A stretch of DNA of 64,000 bases from Miscanthus floridulus (GCF_019320115.1 NC_089584.1:71703533-71767532), one strand, 5' to 3'. Shown: positions 11,023 to 24,956, counted from the first letter of the stretch. The notes: generated by a model from the letters alone, not told the origin. Made by a program: numbers and translations.

Positions 11023-13407
11023 TCAAGCTTTAGGAACCCAAACTTGTTGAGGGCCCTTCACCTTCTCAACAAGTGACTTTGCAACCCAAATTTTCTTAGG
11101 CCTATTCTTATTTGGAGGTCCTAAGAACATGACTTTCATCTTTCCACTAGAATCCTTTCTAAGCATGTAATGAGCGTTGAAGGCAAAAGGTCTAGCATGC
11201 TTGGGCAATGGTTGTGATGGTGGAGTTTGGCACTCATGGGCAAAGTGCCCTTCTTGTCCACATTCAAAACACTTCTTTGGCTTTGGCTTTTGTTGTTGTT
11301 GAGCTTGAGCCTTCTTCTCTTTGTTTGCCATGTACCCAATGCCACTTCTATTCATCTTCATGATGGTGTTCATTAGTAGCTCACTTTGAAGATGCTTGCC
11401 TCTTGTGAACTTGCTCAATCCAATCTTGAGATGCTCTTTCTCCAACTTGAGCTTCTTGTCCTCTTCCTTGAGAGCATCATTATTTTTCTCTTGCTTGAGC
11501 TTCTTGTTCTCTTCTTTGAGCTTCAAATTCTCAAGAAGCAAGTCACCATCATGATCACTAGTTTCACGCACTATGGTGTTGGTGGTCTTGAGCTTTTCAA
11601 GATCTTTCTTGAGCTTTATATTGTCATTCTTGAGCTTGACAAACTCATCATAATTATCGGCCTCAACCACTTGCTTGCCCTTGCTACTAGAACTTTGCTC
11701 ACTGCTCTCAGTGATCAAATCATCGCATGATGTAGCTATATCAATCTTAACAACAATGTTAGTAGCATCATGTGGCTCATTGGATAGAAATCCTTAAGCA
11801 ATGACAAGATTATCATGATTAATCTTAAGAATAGTATATTCTTCTTTTAGCTTGTTGTGGCTAGTGATGAGCTCTTTGTGCATCCCCTCAAGTTTATCAT
11901 GTTTATCTTTAAGCTCTTTCTAAGAAGATTTGAGCTCCTTGAGTTTGGATGATATAGCATCATTTGCTTCTCTAAGCTCAACACTAGCCTTTTCGGCTAT
12001 ATCACATTTTGCTAAAAGTGAATCATTCTTAGCCTCTAGTTTTTCATTCTTAGCTCTACTCTTTCTAAAGATCTTAGTGTATTGATTTAGCAATTTAACA
12101 AGATCATCATAAGAAGGTGATTCATATTCATCATCATCACTATCGCTATCATCATTGCTAGCATGTTCATCACCACTACTATCATCATTTGATACCTTGC
12201 GATCACCCTTGGCCATAAGGCATAGGTGTGTAGGGGGGTGGTGGAGGTGAAGATGATGAAGAGTCAATAACAATGGTGGCCACCTTCTCGTTGTCACTAT
12301 CATCATTGGATGAGCCACTAGATGAATCAATGTCCGTGAGCCAATCATCGATGATGTATGCCTTTCCACTTTTCTTGTTCTTGTGGAAGTCCTTCTTCTT
12401 GCCATCTCTCTTCTTGTATGGCATTGTTTTCTTCTTCTTCTTCTTCATTGCTTGAGTCATCTTTCTTGCCCTTATACTTGTTCTTGAACTTGTCTTTCTT
12501 GGGCTTGGTGCATTGGTGTGCTAGATGACCAAGTTCTCCATAATTGTAGCAATCCATCTCAGAGATTGGCTTCCTTCTAGAGCTAGTGAAGAACTTCTTC
12601 TTCTTGCCATCAAACTTGATGCCACTCTTGTTGAGCTTCTTTAGCATCTTGGTGGTTCTTCTCACCATGAGAGCAAGACTTGCATCATCAATTTCATCAT
12701 AACTTGAGCTCTCATACTAAAGTCTTGCTTTGCCCTTCTCTTGGCTAGCCTTGAATGCCAAGTCTTTGTCTTTCTTCTTGTTAGAGGATGATCCATCTTG
12801 AGGTGTGATGTGCATGTATATGTCATGAGCATTGATCTTTCCCAAGATTTATGTTGGTGTAGCGGTGGAAAGATCACCTTGATGAAGCACGGTCATAATA
12901 TGCCCATATTTGTCAATGGGGAGGATGCTCAAGATCTTTCTTACAACATCGGATGGTTGCATTTGAGTGAGTCCAAGCCCACTGACTTCCTCTACAAGAA
13001 CATTCAAGTGTGAATACATTTCATTAGCACATTCTTTGGGAAGCATCTCAAAAGAGTTAAGCTTTTTCAATGACAAGATGATAGCGTTCCTCACGCTCAC
13101 TCTTTGTTCCCTCATGGAGCGCACAAACATCCAACCATAGTGCATGGGTGTCTTTATGGTTCCTCACCCAGTTGAACACATCTTTGCAAATGCCTCTAAA
13201 GATGGTGTTTCGAGCCTTTGCATTCCATTTTTCATAATTTACCTCATCGCCTTGTAGGTGTGTAGCATCTCGAGGTTTTGGGAAGCATTGTGAGGCGGCT
13301 CTAAGTATCCCAACATCTAGAGCTTCTAGATACGCCTCCATGTGGATTTTCCAATATGGAAAATCATCCCCATCAAAGATAGGAGGAGGTCCATCCCTGT
13401 GAGACAT
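11023..13407 (-). pseudogene. Copia unit B gag, broken
   Basis: Starts at ATG 13407 (MSHRDGPPPIFDGDDFPYW) with the conserved Trp intact, unlike unit A. A frameshift near 13060 splits the UBN2-type domain. The shared TAA is at 12849-12851, and a TAG shared with unit A lies near 12718. The first CCHC knuckle reads CYNYGELGHLAHQC (second Cys lost). The second, CFECGQEGHFAHEC near 11245, is complete. A stop near 11920 separates the two halves of the coiled coil. The frame ends at 11023 after VWVPKA; pol is in another frame. Confidence 0.85.
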
Positions 13408-13446
13408 CTTTCTCTAGGCGGTTAAGCCTAAATACGTGAGCACGAG

Positions 13447-13458
13447 GTTTCGATACTA
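13447..13458 (-). other. Decayed primer-binding site of unit B
   Basis: The minus strand reads TAGTATCGAAAC where units A and C have TGGTATCGGAGC. Its position relative to the LTR is unchanged, so the site has decayed by point mutation. Confidence 0.7.
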
Positions 13459-13460
13459 AT

Positions 13461-14922
13461 TGAAAGGATCAAGATGCCCAAGGAGGGGAGTGAATTGGGC
13501 TAATTCTAAATTTTTTTGCAATAATTAATTCCTATGGTTAGCCCAATTAACCCCTTGTGCCTAGAAAGTGTATCTATTGATCTACCGCACAAAAGTTTAG
13601 CAACCTATGTTCCAATCCTACTCTAGCATGCAATTCTATGAATGTAAATGGCAAGAATTGAATTGCTAAAAGTAAATGCTCAAAGTAAATAGAGAAGGAG
13701 GAACGTGGCAATGTTTTGCCGAGGTATCAGAGAGTCACCACTCCCCACTATCCTCGTTGGAGCACCCGCACAAGGGATGTAGCTCCCCCTTGATCCACGC
13801 AAGTATCAAGTTCTCTCTATGGGTTGATTCTTCGACACTCCATCGTGGTGAATCACCCACAACCGCTCACAACTTGAGTTGGGTCATCCACGAGCTCCAT
13901 CGGATGATCACCAAACTCCCAATCACCACCAAGCCATCTAGGTGATGGCGATCACCAAGAGTAACAAGCACAAACTCTCACTTGACCATGACAAGCCTAA
14001 TGAGAAGGGTGGATGCACACTTTGCTACTCTTGATCTCACTAATGAGGGCTCTCTTTGGGATCCTCAAATCTCAATCACCATCACTAGGACCTTGCTCTT
14101 CTTGGCACTCTCAAAGGTATTTCTCAGCTATTGGAATGAGCAAAGTACCCCACACAATGAATGGAGGAAGTATTTATAACCATCGCTAAAAAACGAACCG
14201 TTATGTGCTTCTGTGGGGTGACCGAACACTCCGGTCATGTGACTGGATGCTCTGGTTAGATCTCCCCAAACTCTAGTGTTTAAATGTGACCGGACACTGG
14301 AAGCGTCCAGTCGTGATTTTCCCTCTCTGGAACCTTACTATAGTGACTGCGGACACTGAGGACTCTACGTCTGCTCACTTCACCTCTTAGTGTCCGATCA
14401 CTTCTAGATGACCTTCACCTTGATCAAATAACTGACCGACTCTACGCCAGTGTTCGGTCACACTAAGCCAGCGTTTCGGTCAGTATTTGACCCTCCATTC
14501 ACTTCCAACTCTCGATCACATGTGAATGAAGTTTGCTCCAATGGATCTAAAGGCTTTTTAGGAGCTACCTAGTGCTAGGTTTAGCTAGGGTGCACCACAC
14601 CTAACCCACTAGACTCACCTAAGTCAAGCTACCCGTCCATACCCCCCCTTAATAGTATGGCCAAAGGAAAAATAAAGTCCTAAACTACTCTAAGTGTCTC
14701 TTCAACTCTAATCGACACTTAGAACTAGTCCATCCTTAACCTTGTCGTCCATCCTTTGAAAATCAAAAGGATTTCCATCATAGGGGCATAACCACCATGA
14801 TAGCCTAATCGATCTCCATTACCATGACCTAACTTAATTGCCTCTGCAAAACACACGTTAGTTACAGTAATCACATATTGTCATTAATCACTTATACCCA
14901 ACTAGGGGCCTAGATGCTTTCA
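13461..14922 (-). repeat. Shared copia LTR (5' LTR of B, 3' LTR of C)
   Basis: A 1462-bp LTR of the same family with intact TGAAAG and CTTTCA termini. The left edge abuts the decayed PBS of B and the right edge the polypurine tract of C. The U3 GACCGG-type motif cluster and a minus-strand TATAAATA near 14178-14171 are retained. Confidence 0.9.
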
Positions 14923-14938
14923 ATCTCCCCTCTTTTGG
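14923..14938 (-). other. Polypurine tract of copia unit C
   Basis: The minus strand reads ACCAAAAGAGGGGAGAT directly before TGAAAG of the 3' LTR. It is a better purine run than the one in unit B. Confidence 0.75.
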
Positions 14939-15389
14939 TGATTGATGACAATACCACCTCGAGTATGTGAAAGAGTTGAGGTTTTTAACATGCTTGGTTC
15001 ATATAAGCTTTTGTCAATTAAGAACAAAAAGAGTTAGGCAAGCTTATCTGACCCAAGCCAACATGATGTACTCAAAAGATATGAAATAAGCATGAGTACA
15101 AGTAATAAAGCTCATTTACATCGGAGTAAAACGTAGAAGCAAAGCAAATGAGCATAACACTAGTGATATGACATATAAAAGATTCAAAGTAGAGAGCACA
15201 CATGTCACATATCACGATCATGTAGATATCACTATCACATAAATATAGTTTGATGCATAAAAGTAAACTCACAAATGCATAATAGTGTATCACACATAAA
15301 AATCAAATATAATAGATAAACTAACTTCCCCTAAGTTGCTCCCCCTAGATCTAACATACTCGATCCCTCTCCCCCTTTGGCATCAAACA

Positions 15390-17781
15390 CCAAAACCTAA
15401 GGGTCAGGTCGGTGGGGCTGCAGCGGACGAGTCAGGTACTGAGGTATGAGGAGTGAGCTGGAACTATGTGCCATCATCTTGTGACCCTGAGCTTTGAGCT
15501 GTCTGACCTTGTGTAGCTAGAAGCAATGCTAAAGCAGTCTAGGTTAGATCAAGGACTGGAGTGGCCGTAGACTATGCTAGTATCACTAAAGCAGGCGGCT
15601 CTAATGATGCAATAGAAGAAGGGAGCATCTCTGTAGTCCTAGTAATAGGTGCGACTGTAGAAGGACCTAGGACATGTAAATATGGAGTGTAGGCTGCCCT
15701 ATCAACTCACTAAAAGTCGCTCCAAGGCTCCTGGAGACTGAGGTATCTAGCACTAGCAGTGAGGAAGTCTGAGCCGGTGTGAAACCTGTCTAAAGAGGTG
15801 TGAACTGCAGGGCTAGCACTAGCGAGGCAAACCACTAGGACACCTGCTCTATAGGTGAAGCAAACTGTGCCGATGGCTGTCCCTAACTCTAAAGCCCACT
15901 AGGCTATAAAGCTAGAGTCATAGAAGTGGTGGCAGGCTGACCTAGCTAGGGCAAAGACTATGGTGGTGGAGCCCTAATAGCTATCACAACATGCAGCATA
16001 AATCCAAGGAGCTGCTACTGCATGAGGAGCTGCTGCTAATGCATGACTAGTCTCTAAGGCTGCCGAGCCTGATCCTGCCTCATCTGCTCAAGTATGGCAA
16101 GTAGAGCGGGTCAGTCTATGGTTGCAGATGGAGCTGAACTAGAGTTAACAGCCTCATGGTCATGTCATCATGGAGGCATCTAAGAAATAGGCTGGTAGTC
16201 ATCATCTAAGCTATCACTGGGGTCGCTCGCAACAATCCCCTCCTGCTAAGCATCAAGCTGCTCCTCCTCTATAGCTACTATGCTCCTGATGGTCTCATCC
16301 TGCTGAGCTGTAGTCTCTGGAACCTCTAGACATCGGCTCAGCTGCCTAGGTGTCGTCACTACACTATGTTGGATCATCTGAGTCATGTTGTATGTAGGGA
16401 ACTCTATAGTAGCACCACTATACTCTACCAGCATCTCTGGTGGCCCCATAGTAACTGCCCTATGGATCAGGAATATAATCTAGTGAGCATATGGTAGTTG
16501 CCTGTGACCCCTAAACCCCTCTATAATAGTATCCTCCATCTCTAATAGAAGGAGATCCCAAATGTCAAACACTATCTACTACATTAGATTGTTCAGTAAC
16601 CATAACTATATACAAGTCAAGCCCTTGTGATACCCCATCCTCAAAAGCAGTGTCCCCCTCATAATGGCATCAAGCACTCTAGCAGTGGGAGTGAGATCAC
16701 TAGGTGTCCTGCTAGACCCCTCGCCGAATGGCTCTGTGAAGCAATGGCGGACTAGATCTATAGGGGGCACCATACCGCCATGAGGGCATCTAGGGGGTGC
16801 TGTCTGTCCATAGCAAACCTCATATAGCTAGACGGGCTGCTTGTGAAGCCTGAGTATCTCTCTGACCCTAGTGCTCATCAGCCTATAATCTCTGCCCCTG
16901 AATACAAAGTGTATAAATCTGTGTTGTGGGTCAATCCAGAGTGTAGCATAGAACTGATGGACCCAAGATGGAACATATAAGTCTATCCATCCAAGTAAAT
17001 CTATCAGCCCTGGCAAGTAAGCTAGGTAAGGGCGAATATGCTCTCTAGATGCTACTACAATGGTCTCAATATTGCACACCCTCTGAGATCTAAATACTAC
17101 CCCACTGTTAAGATATGCATTATAAAAATCTTCCTATAGAGGTGTGTAGAAACCCTCTAAAGCACGTTCATCCTGCCTTGGTGGAAACCACTGCTCAAAG
17201 TCCATAAATCTAAGCTGCTGCACCTGCTTGGCCGTGGCGGCCCTCAAATCCAAGTGAGTCACTAGAGGCGGACCCTGCGGTCTAGGCGGTGGACATGAAC
17301 CCCTCTGCTGTGTCTCTGACCTCGGTGTGACTGGAGCACGGGTACGACCAGAGCGGCAAAGCTATGGCTGAGATGTCTGCTCTGTCTCCTTGGCCTGCTC
17401 TCCCTCCTGAGTCTGCGCTGCTGGCTGTGGTTGCTGCTGTGACTCCCCCTAAGGCTGACTCTCATCAATAGCCACATGCCGTCCTCCAACCATGAGGGTC
17501 CTAGCTGGACCACCATGACGGCGCTCAACCTGCTCAAGTGCAACCCTCGTAGATGGAGAAAGCTGATCTACAATAACAACACCACTCTAAGCTCCTCCTC
17601 TCTCTGTACGCTCTACGGCCTCTGCAACTGTGGCTGCTCTCGCTGTATCTGCATTAGGGTACTTGCGCTTCCTCATCGCTAGCTTCTTTGTTGCCTTGCC
17701 TTTTGCATCTATAGGCTGGCGAGGTAGGGGCCTCAGATCCTCATCACCGGGACCACCTCTAACATTCTTGACACGAGCCAT
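15390..17781 (-). pseudogene. Env-position third gene of copia unit C, broken by TAG codons
   Basis: Homologous to the 6775-4380 gene. Starting at ATG 17781 one reading frame runs through the basic N-terminus, the Gln-rich linker, the FEQWFPP domain (about 17200-16830) and the Gln/Pro-rich tail with no obvious frameshift over about 1.5 kb. TAG codons interrupt it where Gln is expected, for instance after SQP twice in the linker, after HKQPV at 16828-16830 and near 16610-16570; one Trp is also TAG. The Gln-to-TAG pattern means the original ORF can be traced easily. The function is unknown and I see no transmembrane segment. Confidence 0.6.
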
Positions 17782-17790
17782 CTGATGGAT

Positions 17791-18910
17791 CTAAAAAGAA
17801 TAATTGTCGCTGACGAAGATCAACAACCAACTGTCACTTCCGAGGCTTGGCCTCGATCCGTACTTGTGAGCTTGGCCCCAAGTTAACTGACAAATGCCAA
17901 TGGGACCACAACGGCACCGACTCGCTACACGATAGAATAGATATAATATACAAATAAATACAATAGATCTAAAGATATGAAATCCTAGGTAGGAAGCAAT
18001 TAGGAACAAAATTGGAAATGAGGGCTTGCTACCTGATGAACCGATGAACTGTAAAGCAGAGGAACGACACATGGGGAACGACCGAGAATCCTAGGGTTAG
18101 GGTGCTCTGGTCGGCGTGGATCGGCCGTGGAGATCCAAAGTGAGCACTGGAGATGCTTGTGAAGGCGACAGGGATTCCGGCAAGGCACTAGTGGTGGTCC
18201 TGACGATGCTGGTGGCGCTAGGGCACGAGCTCGGCGGCGTTTGGCATGGTGGTGACGCTGGAGCAGAGCACGGTGGTGCAGGATTGTTGTGGGTGGCAGC
18301 GGGCAGTGCTAGGGCACAGGCATGATGGTAGCGCTGGAGCTACGTGAGTGGTGGCATAGGTAGGGCTCGGTGGCAGCACTGGAGCTGCATGGGCGGCAAT
18401 GAAGGCATGGGCAGGCACGATGGCACAGGGACACGGCAGCGCGAGCAGGGCATGGGTGTGGTGGCATGCGGCGAGCGGGAGCAGGGCGGTCCGGCAAGCT
18501 ACGTGGCTAGGGCATGGCTCGGCGATGTGGGCGCGGCGGTTATAAAGGGTCCCCCAAGACCTAACAGAAAGGAAACTGGAAAGAGACCAGATCCCGTACG
18601 TTTTCTACTGACTGGACGCTTTAGTGGCAGCGACCGAACGCTACCACCCAGCGTCCGATCGATTTCAGAGAGGTCCAAAATCCCTAGAATCGCGACCGGA
18701 CGCGTCCGATGAACCCTGACTAAACACAGCCAGAGTTTGGTGCAAGCAGTCTCCTTTGTCTTCGATCGACCGAACGCTGGATTGCCATCTGATCAGACAC
18801 TAGGAAAGCACTGTTTCAGCATCCGGTCACTCCTTCTCAGCAGTAGTTCACCTCCTGTGAACTGACCGGACGCTGAACATCAGAGTCCGGTGCAGCGTTC
18901 GATCACTCTT
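17791..18910 (-). promoter_or_regulatory. Putative leader intron and promoter of the unit C third gene
   Basis: As in unit B, there is a 242-bp interval with ATCAG|GTAGCAAG donor and TTTTTAG acceptor (18032-17791). A GC-rich leader lies upstream, a TATA-like CCTTTATAAC at about 18546-18538, and U3-like GACCGGACGC motifs at about 18600-18900. Confidence 0.45.
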
Positions 18911-19309
18911 TTTCCAGCAAATCTTCAAAGTCCTTCGTGCTGCCTATACCCAATCAAGTCCCAACTTCAATAAGATCTAAATAAACACCAATTGGAACTA
19001 ATGTGAGTGACCTCTCTCAAACCCTTAAATTTTTCAAAATATTTTTCCTTAGGCTATAATTCTTTTTAAGAAAATAGGCAATAAGAGGGCAATTGAAGAT
19101 AAACAGCAAAGCAACATTCTTGCATATGCAATGCAATACTTGAAAGTAAATCTAGTTGCTTGTCAAGTTTGATCCAAGGTTAAGCTTCTTCACATGCTTT
19201 TCGGCGGTTATCTTAACCATGTTAGACAAGCCCTATATGCATTACCATAAAAAGTAAACATGTTGTATATTACAATGCAATGCAAGGGACAACACAAGCT
19301 CATTTTTTA

Positions 19310-22300
19310 GTGAAGTTACTAAAATCAAGAACATTGAGCTCATTCTGCAATCGACTAAAAAGTCGCCTCATCTAGCGGTTTAGTGAAGATATCCGCTAAT
19401 TGATCCTCGGTCCTTACATCCTTCTAATGAAATATCATTCTTTGCAACATGATCTCTAAGAATGTGATGGCGGATATCTATGTGCTTGGTGTGAGAGTGT
19501 TGAACTAGATTATTTGCAAGATTTTACCGCACTTTCATTGTTCGCACAAAAGAGGTACTTTTTCTAGAACTACACCATAGTCTAGCAAAGTTTGTTTCAT
19601 ATAAAGAATTTGTGCACAACAAGCACCCGCGACAATGTATTCTGCTTCGACAGTGGACAAAGCCACACTATTTTGTTTCTTGGAGGACCAAGACACAAGT
19701 GATCTACCAAGCAAATGGCACCCTCCGGATGTGCTTTTTCTATCCACTTTGCAACCGGCATAATCCGAATCGAATAGCCAACTAATTCAAATATAGCTCC
19801 TTTGGGATACCAAAGGCCAATGCTTGGTGTGTGCTTAAGATACCTAAGGATTCTTTTAACAGCAATCAAATGAGTTTCCTTAGGATTAGCTTGAAATCTA
19901 GCACACATACACACACTAAACATGATGTCGGCCTAGATGCGGTTAAATATAACAAGCTACCAATCATAGAGCGGTAGAGAGTTTGATCAACCGTGTTACC
20001 TCCCTCATCTAGGTTGAGATGTCCATTAGTTGGCATTGGTGTCTTGATTGGCTTACATTCATCCATCTTGAATCTCTTGAGAAGATCATTTGTATATTTC
20101 TCTTGAGAGATGAAAATCCCTTCTCTCATTTGCTTGACTTGAAAACCAAGAAAGAATGTAAGCTCTCCAATCATTGACATCTCGAACTCCTTCGACATCA
20201 ATTCACCAAACTCTTTGCAAGAATCTTCATTTGATGATCCAAAGATGATATCATCAACATACACTTGACAAATGAAGATATGTCCCATCAAGCTTCTTGG
20301 TGAATAGTGTGGTGTCGACCTTCCCAATGGTGAAGCCCTTCTCAATAAGGAAGTCCCGAAGGCACTCATATCCAAGCTCTTGAGGCTTGCTTAAGCCCAT
20401 ATAACACCTTGGACAACCTATAAACATGATTAGGATATCTAGGGTCTTCAAACCCAGGAGGTTGATCAACATAGACTAGTTCATTAATAAAGCCATTTAA
20501 AAATGCACTTTTGACATCCATTTGATATAGTTTCATGTCATGATGTGATGCATATGCAAGGAGGATATGAATGGCTTCTAGTCTTACAACCGGTGCAAAG
20601 GTCTCTCCAAAATCCAAACCTTCAACTTGAGTGAACCCCTTTGCAACTAGTCTTGCCTTGTTCCTCACAACTACGCCTTGATCATCTTGCTTGTTGTGGA
20701 ACACCCACTTTGTTCCAATGACTCTTGCACCTTTTGGCCGCTCTTCAAGAGTCCAAACTTCATTGTGGGTGAAGTTGTTCAACTCTTCATGCATGTCATT
20801 TATCCAATCCTGAATCTTGAAGAGCTTCTTCTACCTTAGTAGGCTCAAAACAAGAGACAAAAGATGTGATGTGCAATAAATGAAGCAAGTTTTTGTGAGC
20901 GAGTCATTACACCCTTTGATGGACTCCCTATGATGAGATCTTGTGGATGATCTTGTAGTAGAGGTGTGTTTCTTCTATTGACCACTTGAGGAGGAGGTTG
21001 TGGAGCATCAACATCTTGTGCTTGTACCACCATTAGATCATGGGAGACATGAGTGTCTTCATTTTCTACTCTCCCATCTTTATCACCATCTTGTGGACAC
21101 ATTTGATGAAGAAGGTGGATCAATCACTTGTACATCATCTTCATCATCTTTAGGCTTGATGTCTCCAACCAGAATGTTCTTTCATAGCCTCCCTCAATGG
21201 TTCATCACCTACATCATCAAGATTCTTATGTGCTCCTTAGGAGCCGTTAGATTCATCAAATTCCACATCATATGTTTCTTCAACTAAGCCGGTGGCATGA
21301 TTAAATACTCTATATGCTTTGGACTTTGATGAGTAACCAACAAGAAAACCAATATCACAACGTCTTTGAAACTTCCCTAGGTGTTGCCGCTTCTTGTAGA
21401 TGTAGCATTTGCAACCAAACACCCTAAAGAAGGAGACTGTCCGGCTTCTTCCCTATTGAGCAACTCATAAGGTGTCTTGCCAAGGAACTTTTGAAGGAAT
21501 AGGTGGTTAGATGCATAGCATGCGGTGTTGATAGCTTCCGCCCATAGAGCTTCGGGGGTGTTGTACTCATCTAGCATTGTTCTTGCAAGAGTGATCAATG
21601 TCTAGTTCTTTCTCTCAACTACACCATTTTGTTGAGGAGTATATGTTGCGGAGACCTCATGCTTGATCCCAACTTCATCACAATAGGCTTCAATGTTTGT
21701 GTTGTCAAATTCCTTCCCATTGTCACTTCTAATCTTCTTGAGCTTCACTTCAAATTCATTTTATGCTCTCTTGGCAAACTTCTTGAAGCAAGATGCAACT
21801 TCGGATTTGTCATGAAGGAAGAATACCCATGTGTATCTTGAATAGTCATCAACAATCACAAGACAATAAAGATTTCACTCCAAACTCTTATATGTTGTTG
21901 GTCCAAATAAGTCCATGTGAAGGAGTTCTAGCACTCTTGTGGTCGACATGAAAGCTTTTGTTGGATGAGTATTTGCAACTTGCTTGCCGGCTTGACATGC
22001 ACTACAAAGCTTGTCCTTCTCAAACCTTCACATCCTTCAACCCTCTCACCAAATCATTCTTCATTAGCTTCTTGAGTGAGCTCATCCCAATATGAGCAAG
22101 TCTTCTATGCCATAGCCACCCAAGTGTTGTTTTGGTGAATAGGCATGTTTTCAAGTTAGCATCTTCGAGGTGAAATCCACTAAGTATAGATTGTTGTATC
22201 TAAATCCTTTGAATATCACTTGATCATCATCCTTCTTAGATACAACAACTTCCTTCTCGGTGAATAAGCATTGGAAGCCAAGATCACACAATTGTCCAAC

Positions 22301-22540
22301 TGAATAGCAAGTTGAAGCTCAATGAAGCAACATAGAGCACATTTGAGATAGAATGATCATTTGATATTGCCACTTTGCCCAATCCTTTAACCTTGCCCTT
22401 AGAATTATCTCCAAATGTGATTCTTTCTTGTCCATCTACTTCTTCATCTAGTGAGGTGAACATACGAGGATCATCGGTCATATGTTGTGTGCAACCACTA
22501 TCAATAACCCAATGACTTCCACCAGTCTTGTAGTTCACCT
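19310..22540 (-). pseudogene. Copia unit C pol, broken but with RT active site
   Basis: The protease is the best preserved of the array, with HWVIDSGCTQHMT near 22510. The integrase retains the pre-integrase finger and parts of the core (21600-21240) but is split by small indels, for example near 21430. Reverse transcriptase covers about 20794-19870. It includes [10 protein letters not shown], the active-site YVDDIIFGSS at about 20264, and FLGFQVKQ. A frameshift near 20370 divides it. RNase H follows (19923-19535) with VEAEYIVAGACC. Several 1-bp changes near 19380-19550 break the C-terminus that is open in unit B. Confidence 0.87.
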
Positions 22541-22559
22541 ACACACAAGAGATCAAGCT

Positions 22560-24956
22560 TTAGGGAACCCAAACTTGTTGAGGGCCCTTCACCTTCTCAA
22601 CAAGTGACTTTGCAACCCAAATTTTCTTAGGCCTATTCTTATTTGGAGGTCCTAAGAACATGACTTTCATCTTTCCACTAGAATCCTTTCTAAGCATGTA
22701 ATGAGCATTGAAGGCAAAAGGTCTAGCATGCTTGGGCAATGGTTGTGGTGGTGGAGTTTGGCACTCATGGGCAAAGTGCCCTTCTTGTCCACATTCAAAA
22801 CACTTCTTTGGCTTTGGCTTTTGTTGTTGTTGAGCTTGAGCCTTCTTCTCTTTATTTGCCATGTACCCAATGCCACTTCTATCCATCTTCATGACGGGTG
22901 TTCATTAGTAGCTCACTTTGAAGATGCTTGCCTCTTGTGAACTTGCTCAATCCAATCTTGAGATGCTCTTTCTCCAACTTGAGCTTCTTGTTCTCTTCCT
23001 TGAGAGCATCATTATTTTTCTCTTGCTTGAGCTTCTTGTTCTCTTCTTTGAGCTTCTCATTCTCAAGAATCAAGTCACCATCATGATCACTAGTTTCACA
23101 CACTATGGTGTTGGTGGTCTTGAGCTCTTCAAGATCTTTCTTGAGCTTTTCATTGTCATTCTTGAGCTTGACAAACTCATCATAATTATCAGGCCTCAAC
23201 CACTTGCTTGCCCTTGCTACTAGAACTTTGCTCAATGCTCTCAATGATCAAATCATTGCATGATGTAGCTATATCAATCTTAACAACAATGTTAGTAGCA
23301 TCATGTGGCTCATTGGATAGAAATCCTTGAGCAATGACAAGATTATCATGATTAATCTTAAGAATAGTATATTCTTCTTTTAGATTGTTGTGGCTAGTGA
23401 TGAGCTCTTTGTGCATCCCCTCAAGTTTATCATGTTTATCTTTAAGCTCTTTCTTAGAAGATTTGAGCTCCTTGAGTTTGGATGATATAGCATCATTTGC
23501 TTCTCTAAGCTCAACACTAGCCTTTTCGGCTATATCACATTTTGCTAAAAGTGAATCATTCTTAGCCTCTAGTTTTTCATTCTTAGCTCTACTCTTTCTA
23601 AAGATCTTAGTGTATTGATTTAGCAATTTAACAAGATCATCATAAGAAGGTGATTCATATTCATCATCATCACTATCACTATCACTATCATCATTGCTAG
23701 CATGTTCATGACCACTACTATCATCATTTGATACCTTGCGATCACCCTTGGCCATAAGGCATAGGTGTGTAGGGGATGATGGCGGTGGTGGCGGTGAAGA
23801 TGATGAAGAGTCAATAACAATGGCGGCCACCTTCTCGTTGTCACTATCATCATCGGATGAGCCACTAGATGAATCAATGTCCGTGAGCCAATCACCGACG
23901 ATGTATGCCTTTCCACTTTTCTTCTTCTTGTGGAAGTCCTTCTTCTTGCCATCTCTCTTCTTGTATGGCTTGGTTTTCTTCTTCTCATCTTCTTCTTCAT
24001 TGCTTGAGTCATCTTTCTTGCCCTTATACTTGTTCTTGAACTTGTCTTTCTTGGGCTTGGTGCATTAGTGTGCTAGATGACCAAGTTCTCCACAATTGTA
24101 GTAATCCATCTCGGAGATTGGCTTCCTTCTAGAGCTAGTGAAGAACTTCTTCTTGCCATCAAACTTGATGCCACTCTTGTTGAGCTTCTTTAGCATCTTG
24201 GCGGTTCTTCTCACTATGAGAGCAAGACTTGCATCATCAATTTCATCATAACTTGAGCTCTCATACTCAAGTCTTGCTTTGCCCTTCTCTTGGCTAGCCT
24301 TGAATGCCAAGTCTTTGTCTTTCTTCTTGTTAGAGGATGAGCCATCTTGAGGTGTGATGTGCATGTACATGTCATGAGCATTGATCTTTCCCAAGATTTA
24401 TGTTGGTGTAGCGGTGGAAAGATCACCTTGATGAAGCACGATCATAATATGCCCATATTTGTCAATGGGGAGGAAGCTCAAGATCTTTCTTACAACATCG
24501 GATGGTTGCATTTGAGTGAGTCCAAGCCCATTGACTTCCTCTACAAGAACATTCAAGCATGAATACATTTCATTAGCACATTCTTTGGGAAGCATCTCAA
24601 AAGAGTTAAGCTTTTTCAAGACAAGATGATAGCATTCCTCACGCTCACTCTTTGTTCCCTCATGGAGCGCACAAACATCCAACCATAGTGCATGGGTGTC
24701 TTTGTGGTTCCAAACCCGGTTGAACACATCTTTGCAAAGGCCTCTAAAGATGGTGTTTCGAGCCTTTGCATTCCATTTTTCGTAATTTACCTCATCGCCT
24801 TGTAGGTGTGTAGCATCCTTGAGATTTTGGGAAGCCTTGTGAGGCAGCTCTAAGTATCCCAACATCTAGAGCTTCTAGATACGCCTCCATGTAGATTTTC
24901 CAATATGGAAAATCATCCCCATCAAAGATAGGAGGAGGTCCATCCCCGTGAGACAT
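22560..24956 (-). pseudogene. Copia unit C gag, broken
   Basis: Starts at ATG 24956 with the conserved Trp intact. A 1-bp insertion near 24820 shifts the frame in the UBN2-type domain. The TAA shared with A and B lies near 24396. The A/B-specific TAG is absent here (Glu is kept: ARLEYESSSYDE). The first knuckle reads YYNCGELGHLAH, losing its first Cys, and then hits a stop near 24065. The second knuckle CFECGQEGHFAHEC (near 22785) is complete. A 1-bp change near 22890 splits the coiled coil from the second knuckle. Confidence 0.85.

Larger units (their letters stand above)
2465..14922 (-). mobile_element. SIRE-type copia unit B
   Basis: On the minus strand the order is 5' LTR (14922-13461), decayed PBS, gag (13407-11023), pol (about 10990-8291), a promoter-like region with a leader intron (about 7930-6785), an env-position gene (6775 to about 4380), purine-rich tracts, PPT, and 3' LTR (3919-2465). 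It cannot be active: gag carries a shared TAA, the protease is interrupted by TGA at 10979-10981, the reverse transcriptase has lost 511 bp including its active site, and the PBS is mutated. Confidence 0.88.
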
